Assembly (NCBI GenBank): GCA_015179125.1
Contig: WHVA01000112.1
Coordinates: forward strand, 186,001-250,000
Direction: 5' to 3'
DNA length: 64,000 bases
Source: Gautieria morchelliformis
Lineage: Eukaryota > Basidiomycota > Agaricomycetes > Gomphales > Gomphaceae
In this document: in pieces, positions 10,617-21,985 of the stretch
Layout of the letters: the number at the start of each line of letters is the position of its first letter
Numbering within the stretch: the stretch's first letter is position 1
Notes under the pieces: model-generated
What the model saw: the letters and a program-made list of their open reading frames with translations, nothing else
Told to the model about the DNA's origin: nothing
The model's database searches: none
Program-made: the position numbers and the translations under genes

Positions 10617-11397
10617 TCCCCCCTTATTATAATGTGCTCCGTAGTGTGGGCCCAATTTTGTAGTGTGCTGTAGGACCACATAGCCACAGGAAGTGTCTGT
10701 AGTGGGCTACACTGGTCACATGTAATACCGCATGGTGTCTATGGCGGGCCGCATCCCAGGGCATATTTGGTTGAGGTGAGATGTAATGCAGGTTCAGGGT
10801 TCAGGAGGCATTAGGGGATAAGGGCATTTCATTGTTGGGTGCATTGATGCTCCTGCACCAAAATCAAGCATAATATATCCAATTTGTTGTGTGCTTTCTC
10901 AATTTCTTCTCATGTTGTTCTTGTATCATGCATCCATTTCTCTGGTTATTTTCGAAATTTTCCACTCACTCCCTATCTCTCCATTTCATCTTGTTATTCC
11001 TACTTTCACAAGCGGCTGCACCCAGCGGAGTCTGAAATGACTTCGACGCGCGAGCTCTTGGGCGCTAAAGGGCCGGGTAGTAGTACATGCGCAGCGAAAC
11101 AGTTTCCCCCTCTCTCAGTGACAACTAAATTCACTGAGAGAGGCAAGTAAATTAGTCTAGCATTCTTTCGATTTATTAACCTAGAAATCCTCTGTAGTGA
11201 ATTGTTTTCTAGGTAGTGTATAATATATTTACAGTGACAACTAAATTCACTGAGAGAGTGAATTGTTTTCTAGTCTATTCTTTTGAGCAAGAAGTCCATT
11301 CCTACTGCCTATAATTCCTGTCCTCTACATTCATCGTTAGATATTGGTATGTACACACAGAGGAAAAGTTGCATATTTATTCTTTGTTGGAGGCATC
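10617..11397. other. Non-coding stretch between two LTRs
   Basis: No gene is supported. It holds a short perfect hairpin (11110-11142) and a roughly 27-bp direct repeat, CAGTGACAACTAAATTCACT..., at 11116 and at about 11233, separated by AT-rich sequence. These look like remnants of a small repeat or MITE. Confidence 0.5.
11110..11142. repeat. Perfect 12-bp inverted repeat
   Basis: CTCTCTCAGTGA at 11110-11121 and its exact reverse complement at 11131-11142, with a 9-nt AT-rich loop. Most of the right part is repeated about 115 bp downstream. Confidence 0.8.
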
Positions 11398-11779
11398 TGT
11401 TAAGACTATAAGTCCTACTGAGACTTGACTCTACAAGTGCCAAGGCGAGGTTCAGAACAGAAGGCTTGGCTTCAACTTCGTAGGTTGCACCCACTCAGTG
11501 TTCTGCCCTCATTTTGGGAACAGGGTTTGGCTCTAAGCTGAGGATGAGAAGCAATATCAGAACAGAAGAGCTTAGTGTATGAGGAGCTAAGTGGATATCT
11601 GAACTGAGGAACTAGCATGCAGGATTGGGGGGTTTATATAGTAGAGCAGGATGCAGGGTCAGGGACATCAAAGACAGGAACTATAAGACAAGGGGATCAA
11701 GGGACGAGAAATATGGGGAACTAACTAAGAAGGGGAGTCAGGGGTGATGGAAGGGAAGGAAGGGAAACAGAGGAAAGAG
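11398..11779 (-). repeat. Truncated gypsy LTR, minus strand, overlapping the 3' end of NLR1
   Basis: Reverse complement of the 3' LTR at 10135-10616, starting exactly at the LTR end (TGTTAAGACT read on the plus strand). It ends inside the LTR, without its first 100-odd bases. It joins the NLR1 TPR array at about 11779, within a repeat unit, and supplies NLR1's last codons and its TAG stop (11721-11723). Confidence 0.8.
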
Positions 11780-14700
11780 CAAGGCTACCCATGGCCCTCA
11801 GTGTGTCGGGATGCTCGTCACCAAGGACCCTCTTGCTGGCCTCTATGACTTGAACCTCCAGCGCTTCAGCATCGTCACACCGGCCCATACTTCGATAGGT
11901 TGCAGCAAGGTTGTGCATGGCATTCAGTGTTTCAGGATGCTCCTCACCAAGGACCCTCTTCTTTGCCTCCATGACTTGAACCTCCAGCTCTTCAGCATCC
12001 TTCCACTGGCCCAGACCCCGATAGGTTGCAGCAAGGTGGGCCATGGCATTCAGTGTGTCAGGATGCTCCTCACCAAGGACCCTCTTGCTTGCCTCCATGA
12101 CTAGAACCTGCAGCTCTTCTGCATCCTTCCACCGGCCCAGCCTCCAATAGGTTGCAGCAAGGTTGTGTATGGCATTCAGTGTGTTGGGATGCTCCTCACC
12201 AAGGACCCTCTTCTCTGCCTCCATGACTTGAACCTCCAGCTCTTCAGCATCCTTCCACTGGCCCAGACTCTGATAGGTTGCAGCAAGGTTGGCCATGGCA
12301 TTCAGTGTGTTGGGATGCTCCTCACCAAGCACCCTCTTGCTTGCCTCCATGACTTGAACCTCCAGCTCTTCAGCATCCTTCCACTGGCCCAGACTCCAAT
12401 AGGTTGCAGCAAGGTTGCCCATGGCATTCAGTGTGTTGGGATGCTCCTCACCAAGCACCCTCTTGCTTGCCTCCATGACTTGAACCTCCAGCTCTTCAGC
12501 ATCCTTCCACCAGCCCAGACTCTGATAGGTTGCAGCAAGGTTGCCCATGGCATTCAGTGTGTTGGGATGCTCCTCACCAAGCACCCTCTTGCTTGCCTCC
12601 ATGACTTGAACCTCCAGCTCTTCAGCATCCTTCCACCGGCCCAGACTCCTATAGGTTGCAGCAAGGTTGGCCATGGCATTCAGTGTGTAGGGATGCTCCT
12701 CACCAAGGACCCTCTTGCTTGCCTCCATGACTTGAACCTTCAGCTCTTCAGCATCCTTCCACTGGCCCATACTCTGATAGGTTGCAGCAAGGTTGGTCAT
12801 GGCAGTCAGTGTATCAGGATGCTCCTCACCAAGGACCCTCTTCCTTGCCTCCATGACTTGAACCTCCAGCTCTTCAGCATGCTTCCACTGGCCCAGCCTC
12901 CAATAAGTTACAGCAAGGCTGCCCATGGCATTCAGTGTGTAGGGATGCTCCTCACCAAGCACCCTCTTGCTTGCCTCCATGACTGGAACCTCCAGCTCTT
13001 CAGCATCCTTCCACCAGCCCAGACTCTGATAGGTTGCAGCAAGGTGGCCCATGGCATTCAGTGTGTTGGGATGCTCCTCACCAAGCACCCTCTTGCTTGA
13101 CTCCATGACTGGAACCTCCAGCTCTTCAGCATCCTTCCACTGGCCCAGACTCCGATAGGTTACAGCAAGCCTGCCCATGGCAGTCAGTGTATCAGGATGC
13201 TCCTCTCCAAAGTCCCTCTTGCTTGCCTCCATCACCTTAAAATGCAGCTCTTGAGCATCCATCCATCGCCCTGCTTCATCAAACACCTGGGCAAATTTAA
13301 TTGCCATGTTTATATCTGAAACCTTTAGATGTAGCTCATTAATATGAGAGAGAAGTGTTCTCCTGAAGGTGTAGTCCTCTGTACTATATTCAAAGGGGAT
13401 AGAAAGTGCTAGTATCTGCATCATGCACCCTTCATTATAGTCCTGCTCTGTCACCTCCTGCCTTTCTCTAGCCCAAGCATGCACTAGTGGATGAAGGAAA
13501 AATGTGTTGTCTCCCTTATCAGAGCTAATCAGAGAGTAAGAAGTTAATTCATTAATGACCTCCTGAAATTGGAAGTCACTCCAGCTACCATCTGCAGTTT
13601 CAAAGTTATGCAGAAACTGTTTTGCATCATCAAATAGCCCATCTGCATGTATGAGAGCTGCCTTCTGAAATATGCTCTTGGAAATACCCCTATAATGCAG
13701 AAATGCACAGAGGTATAGCAGGCTTGCTGCTTTGGGACTTAGCCTTGTAAAGCTGATTTCCCATGTTTTGTATACTGCCCACTGATAATTATCTATCATC
13801 TGTACAGAGTGGTTGTTCATCAGCTGAACACGATCCTTCTGGAGAATATCCAGGTATTCATTCAAGCTGCACCCCTTTGAGATATAGGCACCTGATTGTA
13901 CAATGGCAAGGGCAAGATAACCAAGTTCTTTGGCAATCAGAGCTGCCAAGCCATGATCCTTTGTGCAACCTTGGGACATAGAGAACATGAGGAGCAATTG
14001 AATTGCTTCATCAGGATTCATGCCTGTCACATGACAGTTTGAGCTGGGTGCATGCACTCGACACTCCATATTGCGACTTGTCACAATGATGTTTCCATGC
14101 TTGCATGCTGGGAAGTACTTTCGAAGGTTTATATCTCGGTCATCAGCATTGTCCAGGAAGAGCAGCCACCCTTGGTGTTGTCCAGATAGCCAGAGAAGAG
14201 CATCCTCGGCAGTCTCCCCAATACCCCCTTCCCAAGCAATGTCCTCTAGGCCAGACTCTATAGTGGACACACTACTTGCATCCACATAATAGACCCTCCA
14301 AAAGCTAAATATAGAACAGATTAGTTGAAACATAACAGACCCAGGTAAACTACACCACCGTTGATGAAACTCATCAATGAATGTCAATGCAATCTGTGTT
14401 TTTCCCACCCCACCAAGCCCATACAAGACAAAGATGCGCTGGTCCTCCTTAACAGGGGATGTCTGATCTGGGAAGAAATATCCCTTAAGTTGCAAAAGGA
14501 TATTGACTCTTCCAGTAAATCTGCTTGTTGGTGGAGGACAAGCCTTACGGCGAGCTCTCTGTTTACCTGATAGTTGACTGGTGGTGCTCAGACCTATTGT
14601 ATCTATCATAAAACATATGTCATTAGCTGTGAGCCATTGCAAATTGTGCGCACTGAGGTTTGCCACAGGTATCACTTCCCGGCGCTCCCTGAGAGCAATG

Positions 14701-16078
14701 ACAGCAGTCATTGCCATCTCATCTACCTGTCCCCGCCGAAGATGCTGTAATGTGTGTGTTGTCACCTCAGGTAACCTTTCCCACTGTGCCAATGTTACAC
14801 TTTGCATTCCTTGCTCCACACTGAACCGGAAGTAGACGTTCGGTGCAGATCTGAAGCGCTGCTGAGTTTCCTCTGCTGTTGCCTCACATTCCGTGGTGAT
14901 CTTCTTCAATACCTCAGCTACACTTAATGGGATGACATTATTAAACAGACTAGGTGCCGGAAGGCTGGCAGTGGTGACATGTCCAGTGCCGATGCTGACG
15001 ACGCAAGCAATATGTTGATCCGGAAAGATGTGTTCTGCTTCTTTGAGGATTTGCTTGATCGGATTGTTGCAACCCAGGCCGGCATCGACAAAGGGTTCAC
15101 GCATAGGTGGTATGCCGATGAAAATCCTTTTGAAAAAAGTAGGAGCGGCAGACGTAGCACGGGCGGCCTCCCATATCGCGCAGTCGAATGATTTGTATTT
15201 GCCTACGCTGTACGTACGAAAGAGGCGGGGTGTGCTTATGTTATTTGCGGGCATTGCGCAGACGAAACTGGGCTACGGTGAGCAATGTACCAAGTCAAGA
15301 ACGAGCGGCAATGTGAACATACGTTTTGCACACTTCTCTGCTGGGCCTTGGATCGAACATGCGTGCGTTAGGGTCACCAGTCGATTCCTGGATGATTGCC
15401 TTGATAGCGTTCTCCAAATTGCTAGCCTTGAACATTCCATCCTTCCAAAATGGTTTCTTCTCCGAGAAAACTTGTGAGGCGAATGTGCCGTAGGCTTGGA
15501 TCGCTTTATCTACGGGCAGGCGAAGGCGGCCCAGCATGAGTGCTATGAGCCTGCATGGAATGTATTAGCGAGCGACAGCGATCAAGCAGAAAGTAACTTA
15601 CCCGCCTGTACTGGTACCGCAGATTAAGTCGAAATATTCACACGGAAGAGGGGTGGTGGGTCGCCCTTCTTCGCGCTGGATTCTTTGCATGATTTCTTGT
15701 AGTATGATGAGTTCGGACAAGCCACGTATTCCGCCGCCATCTGCTGAGATAGTTAGAAGGTGGCAACTACCAGGCGTGAAAACATTACCGAGTGAAAGCA
15801 ACCTAAGCCCGGCACGCTCAGGCTGGTGCTCATCGGTTTGCGTCGTGGGGGTAGATTCGATGTCTGTTCTCCCTGCGGCAAGCCCAGAAGTAGACAGGGA
15901 TTTGGCCTATTCATGAGATTCATCAGATACAGTAGTCAATCCCCTTGATTATTTACTAGATCCCGGCACAAACTTTGCTTACCGTTGACGGTACCAACTT
16001 AGACGGGTTTACGATCGGCGGCATTTCGCCATGCCTGGATGAGGGCGAAGCTTCGGCAATATGCTGATTCTGGTCCAT
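11721..16078 (-). CDS. NLR1: patatin-NB-ARC-TPR STAND receptor
   Basis: Model: exons 16078-15983, 15906-15789, 15743-15602, 15550-15323, 15267-14356 and 14304-11721; all phases agree, giving 1,359 aa. The N-terminus carries a patatin-like phospholipase domain: ADGGGIRG oxyanion loop, GTSTGG nucleophile elbow, and FVDAGLG where the family usually has DG(G/A). An NB-ARC follows: P-loop GLGGVGKTQIALTF, Walker B WLLFLDNADD, NIIVTSRN, ELGYLALAI. The C-terminus is eleven full 42-aa TPR units plus part of a twelfth. This is the fungal STAND/NLR architecture associated with self/non-self recognition: ligand binding by the repeats, oligomerisation by NB-ARC, lipid attack by patatin. The role here is inferred. 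The last 17 residues (SSVSLPSLPSPLTPLLS) come from an LTR. NLR2 at 46.8 kb is an inverted paralogue. Confidence 0.85.
11780..13215 (-). repeat. Tandem 126-bp TPR-coding repeats of NLR1
   Basis: Eleven complete units and one truncated unit with the pattern (L)GEEHPxTLxAMxxLAATYxx, then GxWKDAEELEVQVMEAxKRV. The units are nearly identical in DNA, while the x positions vary: D/N/Y/E after EEHP, T/N, G/A/T/H, N/H/S, R/Q/W after TY, Q/W/R before W, and S/R/E/K before KRV. The antisense strand is open across the array only because the unit length is a multiple of three. Confidence 0.9.
14305..14355 (-). other. 51-bp intron in the NLR1 NB-ARC coding region
   Basis: GTGTAG...TTTAG, with CAACTAAT as a possible branch site. 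Its length is a multiple of three and it has no in-frame stop, so an unspliced read is also open. The NLR2 counterpart (48542-48592) contains an in-frame TGA, which supports its being an intron. Splicing joins HQR to CFWRVYYVDASS. Confidence 0.65.
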
Positions 16079-16490
16079 GGAGGGGTTAGAGGTCAGGGTG
16101 GTCTGCGAGAAAGAAGGAGGCAGTGCGAGGCAACTGCGGTGACTCGGAGAACGTGGGAATAAGAAGATACAACCTGCGACTCCGAGGCGAGCCTACATAC
16201 CCAACTTGGAGGCCTTGTAGTGTGTAGATGACGTTCATGTCTAGGTTGTGTAAGTAACTGAAGAGAAGGGATGGCAAACGTTGAAATTTGAGCGTTCCAA
16301 ATATTATTCTGAGCTTCACGCACTCTATAGAACGACTCTCCGAACGGTGGTGCTTGCTTACGGTCCCGCTATCCCCGCTATTGATGAAATGGTTGAGACG
16401 CAGCGCGGCGGCCCTGGGAACTCGTTTATTTTATGGATTTTGTTGTACACTCTACTAGTAGAAGACGTTTTACGTTGACAAAGCTCATCT
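16079..16490 (-). promoter_or_regulatory. NLR1 upstream region, duplicated at NLR2
   Basis: About 400 bp upstream of the NLR1 ATG match, inverted, the segments 44805-45088 and 46727-46825 upstream of NLR2. Shared blocks include CTTCTTATTCCCACGTTCTC, GGCCTCCAAGT and GTCGTTCTATAGAG. The similarity fades at about 16490, which marks the edge of the segmental duplication. I see no clear TATA box in the shared part. Confidence 0.6.
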
Positions 16491-17181
16491 CCGGCGGCAT
16501 TCGCACGACCTTGGGTTTGAGATTTGTCGTGGATGTATGCTGTTGTAAATTGATTGTTGTCAGTTAACAGATTGTAGGATATCATGACGTTGCTGGTAAT
16601 TTAAGACTGTCGATTTGAAGACATTTGACTTGTAGTAGATATATGCTAGTAACGCAGAGGAGACTATAGATGTTGGCTCGTATGTCAGAGGTTTGGAAAC
16701 TGTTTGACTTGATTGAAGGTTTGCTTCAGATAAGCGGAACTGACGACAGCATAGCCTACATGGCCCGGCGCGCACACCACACTGCCTTTTGCTTGGTGGT
16801 GTCGTTTTCCTAATGACCTCTCACTGGCTGGCGGTGAGATTTGAGAATGATACTTTCAAGGTACCTTGCAATGCTCCGACAGGGAATATCTCGGAAATTA
16901 CATAAATTGAGCAACATTATAAGCTACAAACAATTCTCAGACAGATGGTGTACCAAATTTATGTCAACCTAAGTAAGTAGTACATTAAGAAAATGACTTG
17001 ACTTCCGTTGTAACATGGATACCATGGATACCAGCGCCGGGTTTGGTAACCTCGCCCAACTCATAGGTTTCGCGGCTTTCCATTGACTAGGAAAATTGAA
17101 GATAGCTATCCAGGGCTCGGGGCCGAAACGCTTACCTTCCGGGATCCCGATCGGATGTGTTTAATATCCTGGTGATCGTAA
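16491..17181. other. Intergenic, nothing recognised
   Basis: About 690 bp between the divergent edge of the NLR1 duplication and the 3' end of the DUF6534-like gene. The short frames are not protein-like. Confidence 0.5.
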
Positions 17182-18684
17182 TCAGCCTCGCAGGGAAATG
17201 GTGATAGAAACAAAATCTACATCTTGCGACCCCTCTGTTCTCGAGTATTGATTTTGAGGGTTTTGCCCCGGCGGTTGAACCGGCAGAGTACTCAAAGTCG
17301 TCGTTCCTTGTTTCTGCGTGCTTAAGCCAGAATTGTTCCAGCCCTGACGCATATTGAGTGTGGACATGAGAGAGTTTGTGTAAAGCTTCGACAATGGGAT
17401 GCCGAAGGCGAGATGCCTTAGTAACGAATCGCGGGGCTGATAATCTGACGTATATGAAACGATCCGGTACTCACATTGATGTGTCCGAGACTAAGTATGC
17501 AATCATGACAGCAAGCGCGCAAGCACTGGTCAGGAGACCGGTCTGGACCGTCACTAAAGACTGCATCAGAGCAAGGACCCAGGTTAGAAGTGAGAATCCG
17601 GCTCACTTCGGACGATCCGGCTGACTATATCGTCTGTGGCCACATAACCGGTCTTTTTTTTACGCTGCTGGCGGCTTCAACGCAGCACCAAGTGAATGAG
17701 GCGGATTCTTTACCAAGTAGATCACGAGAACAGTGGTGATGACGAGGTCAGTCGCGGCGCTCCCTATCAGCCAGATTAAGGCGACGGGTCTGACTTTCCA
17801 GAGAGAAGCAAGGTGGTGGACAATGTTGCCTCCTATGGAGGTTCCAATGCTAGCCACTTGCTCAAAGTGGTCAGAGAATCGTTCACTACGAAGATCACAA
17901 ACATACACAGCTGAATAATTGCAAGGATGAGAATTCCCAGACTTAACCATTTCATGCCTGTTATTATGGAAATGCGCCAGGCAAAGAATGCCTGGACCGC
18001 TGAGCTAGTTACGCCCTGACCAGAAAGGGTCAGAACATGTGTGTTCCCAAGAGGCCCGTGACCCGCAGCATAAATGACAACTGACAGTGAGAAGAGGATC
18101 TGGACGGTAGTTAGTCTGGGGAAAGCAGAATATTGCGAAGTCTACATACACGGGGTAATGCCAACGTTTATCAGTCCGATGGCTTCAGGGTTTCCTAGGA
18201 CAAACAGGTCTGAATGGTATGGATGGTATGACATATGCGTGGCATACCGAAAGACACAACCAGGTATTGGTAGGTCATGGCTATATCAAACGCTGTGCTC
18301 AATGCGTCCAGAAATAACAGAAACCAGACCTGGTGGGTGTGAGTACTTGAGGCAAGGCATATAGAGTGGCAGACAGAGCCTCATACAGTCAATTTAATCA
18401 TCAACCGATCGCTACGTTTGGTTTGGTTTTATCGCAAAGTTTCCTTCGTAAGTATATGAATGCTTAATCGTGCACCATAGAGTCGTCCACCTTTTGTACC
18501 ACCGATAGTACAGATAGCATTGCATGACCATGATGCCGAACAGAAACACGTTTACTATCGTCCCCATCAGCATGGGACCCAAGCTAATTGGCGCAAGGTA
18601 AGAAGGGGAAGAAGATAATGTGACAGGGGGGCGTTACATTAAATCAAGAGGTGGCGGCGCAGCAGCCCCAGGGGGGGCGGCCAT
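17182..18684 (-). CDS. DUF6534-like multi-pass membrane protein
   Basis: Start ATG at 18684 (ACCATGG context). Exon 1 (18684-18638) and exon 2 (18583-18491) join in phase to read LGPMLMGTIVNVFLFGIM, the first membrane segment. Later exons carry VWFLLFLDALSTAFDIAMTY (about 18280), FFAWRISIITGMKWLSLGIL (about 17960), a segment ending in WLIGSAATDLVITTVLVIYL (about 17720), KTGYVATDDIVSRIVR (about 17620), TVQTGLLTSACALAVMIAY (about 17540) and a last exon with LSKLYTNSLMSTLNMRQGW, ending at 17182. This order and these motifs match the large basidiomycete DUF6534 family of predicted seven-helix membrane proteins, whose function is unknown. One small exon between 18490 and 18345 was not resolved, so the exact exon set is provisional. 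No disabling change was seen in the parts read. Confidence 0.75.
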
Positions 18685-18874
18685 GGTGGGCTCAACTGCT
18701 ATACTAAAGTGAGTAGGAATAAGATAAGACGGAGTCAAGTGGGGAAGAAGTAACTGCTGATACAGTGAAGTTGTAGAGTAGCTGACTTTTATCTGGTGTT
18801 TGCTGACTAAATTGCTGAGTTTCAACGCGAAACATGTTGTAAAACACATGCGTATTTTATTCATACACTCATTT

Positions 18875-19830
18875 CTACGCCTCCACATACGGTGCACAAG
18901 AAACATACGGTGCACAGGAACCATCCGCCACAGTAGCCGTACGCCGCCCACCCGCAGACGCGACGAACCCCCCCCGCGCCGCCGACAGCCGCTTCCGCTT
19001 CGCCAGCGGCGACCCCTCGTCCCGCCGCGCCTCCCCCTCTGACCCGCTCGAGCTCCGCGCACGCTTCCGCACCGCCACCCCGCCGCACCGCACTCCCGCT
19101 ACTGCTGCCACGCCCGTCAGTCACGCGCCACACACACGTATGCTGCACCCACCCACGCACCTCGCCACGCTTCCGTCCCTCCGTCCGCCACCCGCTGTCC
19201 CCGTCCCCCTCCCCGTCCCCCTCCTCGTCCCCCGCGCCCGCCCCCTCCCCGTCGATCAAGTACGCCTCCTCATCCTGCCGCCGCCAGTGCGCGAACGACT
19301 CCAGGAACCACCCACACCACATATATTCCCCCCTGCCGCCTTGCCGCGTCCACCTTGACTGTCCCGCGCTGCACGTGCACGTGCGGTGAGCACGCGTGTG
19401 TGCAGGGTGCGTGTGACGTTGCGTACCTTTGCAGCGACGACGTGCGTGATGTCACCGGACAGTGCCGTGTTGCACGTCGCGCCGAACACGCTCGCCGTCC
19501 GTTCGCCATATCTCGCTCCTAGCAGCGCGTGGCGTGCTCAGGTCAGTGTTAGGGTCAGCGAGCAGCACAGCGGCAGGGATGTACGAAGGCACACATAGCC
19601 CATAGTCCATAGTGCACATGTACATACATACATACGTCAGCGCGCGAAGATACACACAATACACACTGAACAGCGCACCTTGACGTCGTACCCGGCGCCT
19701 GCGTCGTGCCTGCGCTCGCGCCCGTGCCCGCCGCATTGCCTCACGTTCGGTTCGGGTTCCGGCATTCGCGCGGCGTACGCGTCGAAGAACCGCGCGTGCA
19801 CCTCGTCCAGAAGCTAGCGCACCAACGCGC
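18875..19830 (-). pseudogene. FCP1-like CTD phosphatase, C-terminal BRCT fragment
   Basis: FCP1 removes phosphate from the RNA polymerase II C-terminal domain and has a catalytic domain followed by a BRCT domain. Only the end is present here: LLDEVHARFFDAYAAR (about 19810-19760), SEIWRT then VFGATCNTALSGDITHVVAA (about 19430-19530), GTVKVDAARRQGGIYVVW (about 19340), GWFLESFAHWRRQDEEAYLI (about 19290) and a basic tail (SPLAKRKRLSAARGG) ending at 18875. At least two frame changes are inside what should be continuous BRCT sequence, between SEIWRT and VFGATC and between YVVW and GWFLES. I see no catalytic domain upstream. It is therefore a truncated pseudogene copy; identification is by motif memory. 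Confidence 0.65.
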
Positions 19831-20029
19831 CACCTCCTAGTACGGCGCACAGGCACCGTCCTTACGGCTGCACATACAGTGCATGTGCCGGCCGTCTCGC
19901 CCCGTACCACCATCTCAAGTACGGTCAAGTCCGATGCACAGGGTCCAGCACACCCTGGTCCCTGTCGGCATGGCAACACTGAGCAGACGATGTATGCACC
20001 TCCTGTGATTTTCTGGCATTGTTTGTTCA

Positions 20030-21810
20030 GCCCATGTCTGATGGGGCTTCAATAACATCCGAATTTGGGAAGGGGATGAGTGGAAGGCGGCCTTCCGCAC
20101 ACACGGAGGCCTGTTTGAGCCTCCAGTAATGTTCTTCAGTCTCACAAACAGCTGGGCAACCTTCCAGACCATAATGTTTTCCGAGACATGATTGTGGAGG
20201 GTGTAGTCTGCATGTACCTGGGTGACATCCTCATATTCACAAAGACACTCTTGGAACATTGGAAGGTTGTGTGGCAGGTCCTGGAGAGACTTTGGGAATA
20301 CAAGCTGTTTCTCAAGCCAGAGAAGTGCAAGTTTGAGAGAACTCAGATCAAGTATCTTGGACTTATCATCATGGAGGGAGCAGTGGAGATATACCTGGCA
20401 AAGGTAAAGGGCTGATGTCTCAGAACCAGCATGAAGTACAGGCCTTCGTCAGTTTCATGAACTTCTACCAGTGGTTCATCCAGGACTTCTCCCATCATGC
20501 TCAACCCCTCTTCTACCTGACCAAGAAGGATGTCCCATGGGTTTGGCCCAGGCCAAGCAAGCTGCCTTCAACAAGCTCAAGCAGCTGATAACCTTGGCCC
20601 CAAACCTCGTGTTTCCAGATGACCTCTGGCCATTCCAAGTAGAAGCCAACTCATCTGATACAGCTACCAGTGTTTTCCTGTCCCAGCAGTCCCCAGAGGA
20701 TGAGAAGTGGCACCCGATCACCTACTGCTCTAAGAGCCTGAGCCCCATTGAGCAGAATTACATGATCCACAACAAGGAGATGTTAGCAGTCATCTGAGCC
20801 TTGGAGGAGTGGCTTTCCTGGAAGGGGCTCACGGCCAGGTTGAAATCTAGATGGACCACAAGAGCCTGGAGTACTTCTGCATGTCCAAAAGCTCAACTGA
20901 AGGCAGGCTCGGTGGTCCCTTACACTATCTTTCTCAGTTTGACTTCAAGCTGCACCACCAACCTAGGAAGTCCATGGGCAAACCCAATGCACTGTCTTGG
21001 CATGCAGACCATGACTCCAGCAGTGGGGACAATGCCGACCTGACCCTACTCCATCCTGAGCTCTTCGTGATCCAAGCACTTGAAGGTGCTGGTGAGGAAG
21101 CCAACATCCTCTGAAACATCTGTCAGGGTTTCCAAGATGGAGAGAACGAGGAGTTGGTGGTGAAGGTGGTGGGGGAACTCCAGAAGGGGCATTCCAGCTC
21201 GGTATGAAGTGCCAGGTGGTGGGAAAGAGATGAACTGTTACAGTTATGGGGTAAGATCTATGTCCCAAACATGTCCAACCTCTGGCACCGGATTGTGTCT
21301 CAGCACCATGACACTCAGATCACTGGGCACACTGGGAGGTGGAAGACATTGGAACTGGTGGCAGGGAACTACTGGTGGCCGCAGATGTCAAGGTATGTTG
21401 GTCAGTACGTGAAATATTGTGACTTCTGCCTATGTATGTACACCCAATGTTGGCCCCCGATGGGCTTGTCCCACTTCCGGTTCTGGAGTCGTGGTGGAAC
21501 ATGGTCAGCATTGATTTCATTGTCAAACTACCAGAATCCCATGGGTACAATGCAGTCATGTGTGTGGTGGACCTAGTGAGTAAATGGTCCTACTTCATCC
21601 CAACCATGACCACCATGACAGCCCTTGGATCAGCACACCTGTTCCTCAGGAATATCTGGAAGCTACATGGGCTCCCGCGCCAGGTAGAGGCTCCCAATTC
21701 ATGGCTGAGCTGACCAGAGAACTGTATCGGATGCTCGTGATTCGGCTTGCCATGACCACAGCATATCACCCACAGGGGGACGGCCAGACAGAGCGTGTCA
21801 ACCAAGTTGC
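20030..21810 (+). pseudogene. Truncated Ty3/gypsy pol fragment (RT, RNase H, integrase)
   Basis: Starts inside reverse transcriptase ([20 protein letters not shown]) and goes through YLGDILIFTKTLLEHWKVV, where the invariant second-position Asp of the YxDD box is Gly. RNase H follows (PFQVEANSSDTATSVFLSQQ, HPITYCSKSLSPIEQNY) and then integrase (HHDTQITGHTGRWKTLELV), ending abruptly after [16 protein letters not shown]. Many frameshifts and stops occur (for example after EMLAVI). No LTRs flank it. It is a different copy, and probably a different family, from the element at 1.8-10.6 kb. Confidence 0.9.
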
Positions 21811-21985
21811 GATCCCCAACTACGATGGACACACGGAACTCTCATGCATATATATTGTACCTCGCACTTTTGAATACGGTGTCTACCTCCGTCTCAAAAG
21901 AAGTAGGGACCCTACGTTAGAAAATTGAAATACAATATCAGGATGCTATAGTACTCGCACACAAAAGGAAATAATAATGCTTGTC

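Noticed and set aside
12165-13100. Long open frame antisense to the NLR1 TPR array (and similar ones at 49560-50579)
   Set aside because: The repeat unit is 126 bp, a multiple of three, so an open antisense frame in one unit is open in all. Composition is Leu/Cys/His-rich without a domain, and the sense strand encodes clear TPRs.
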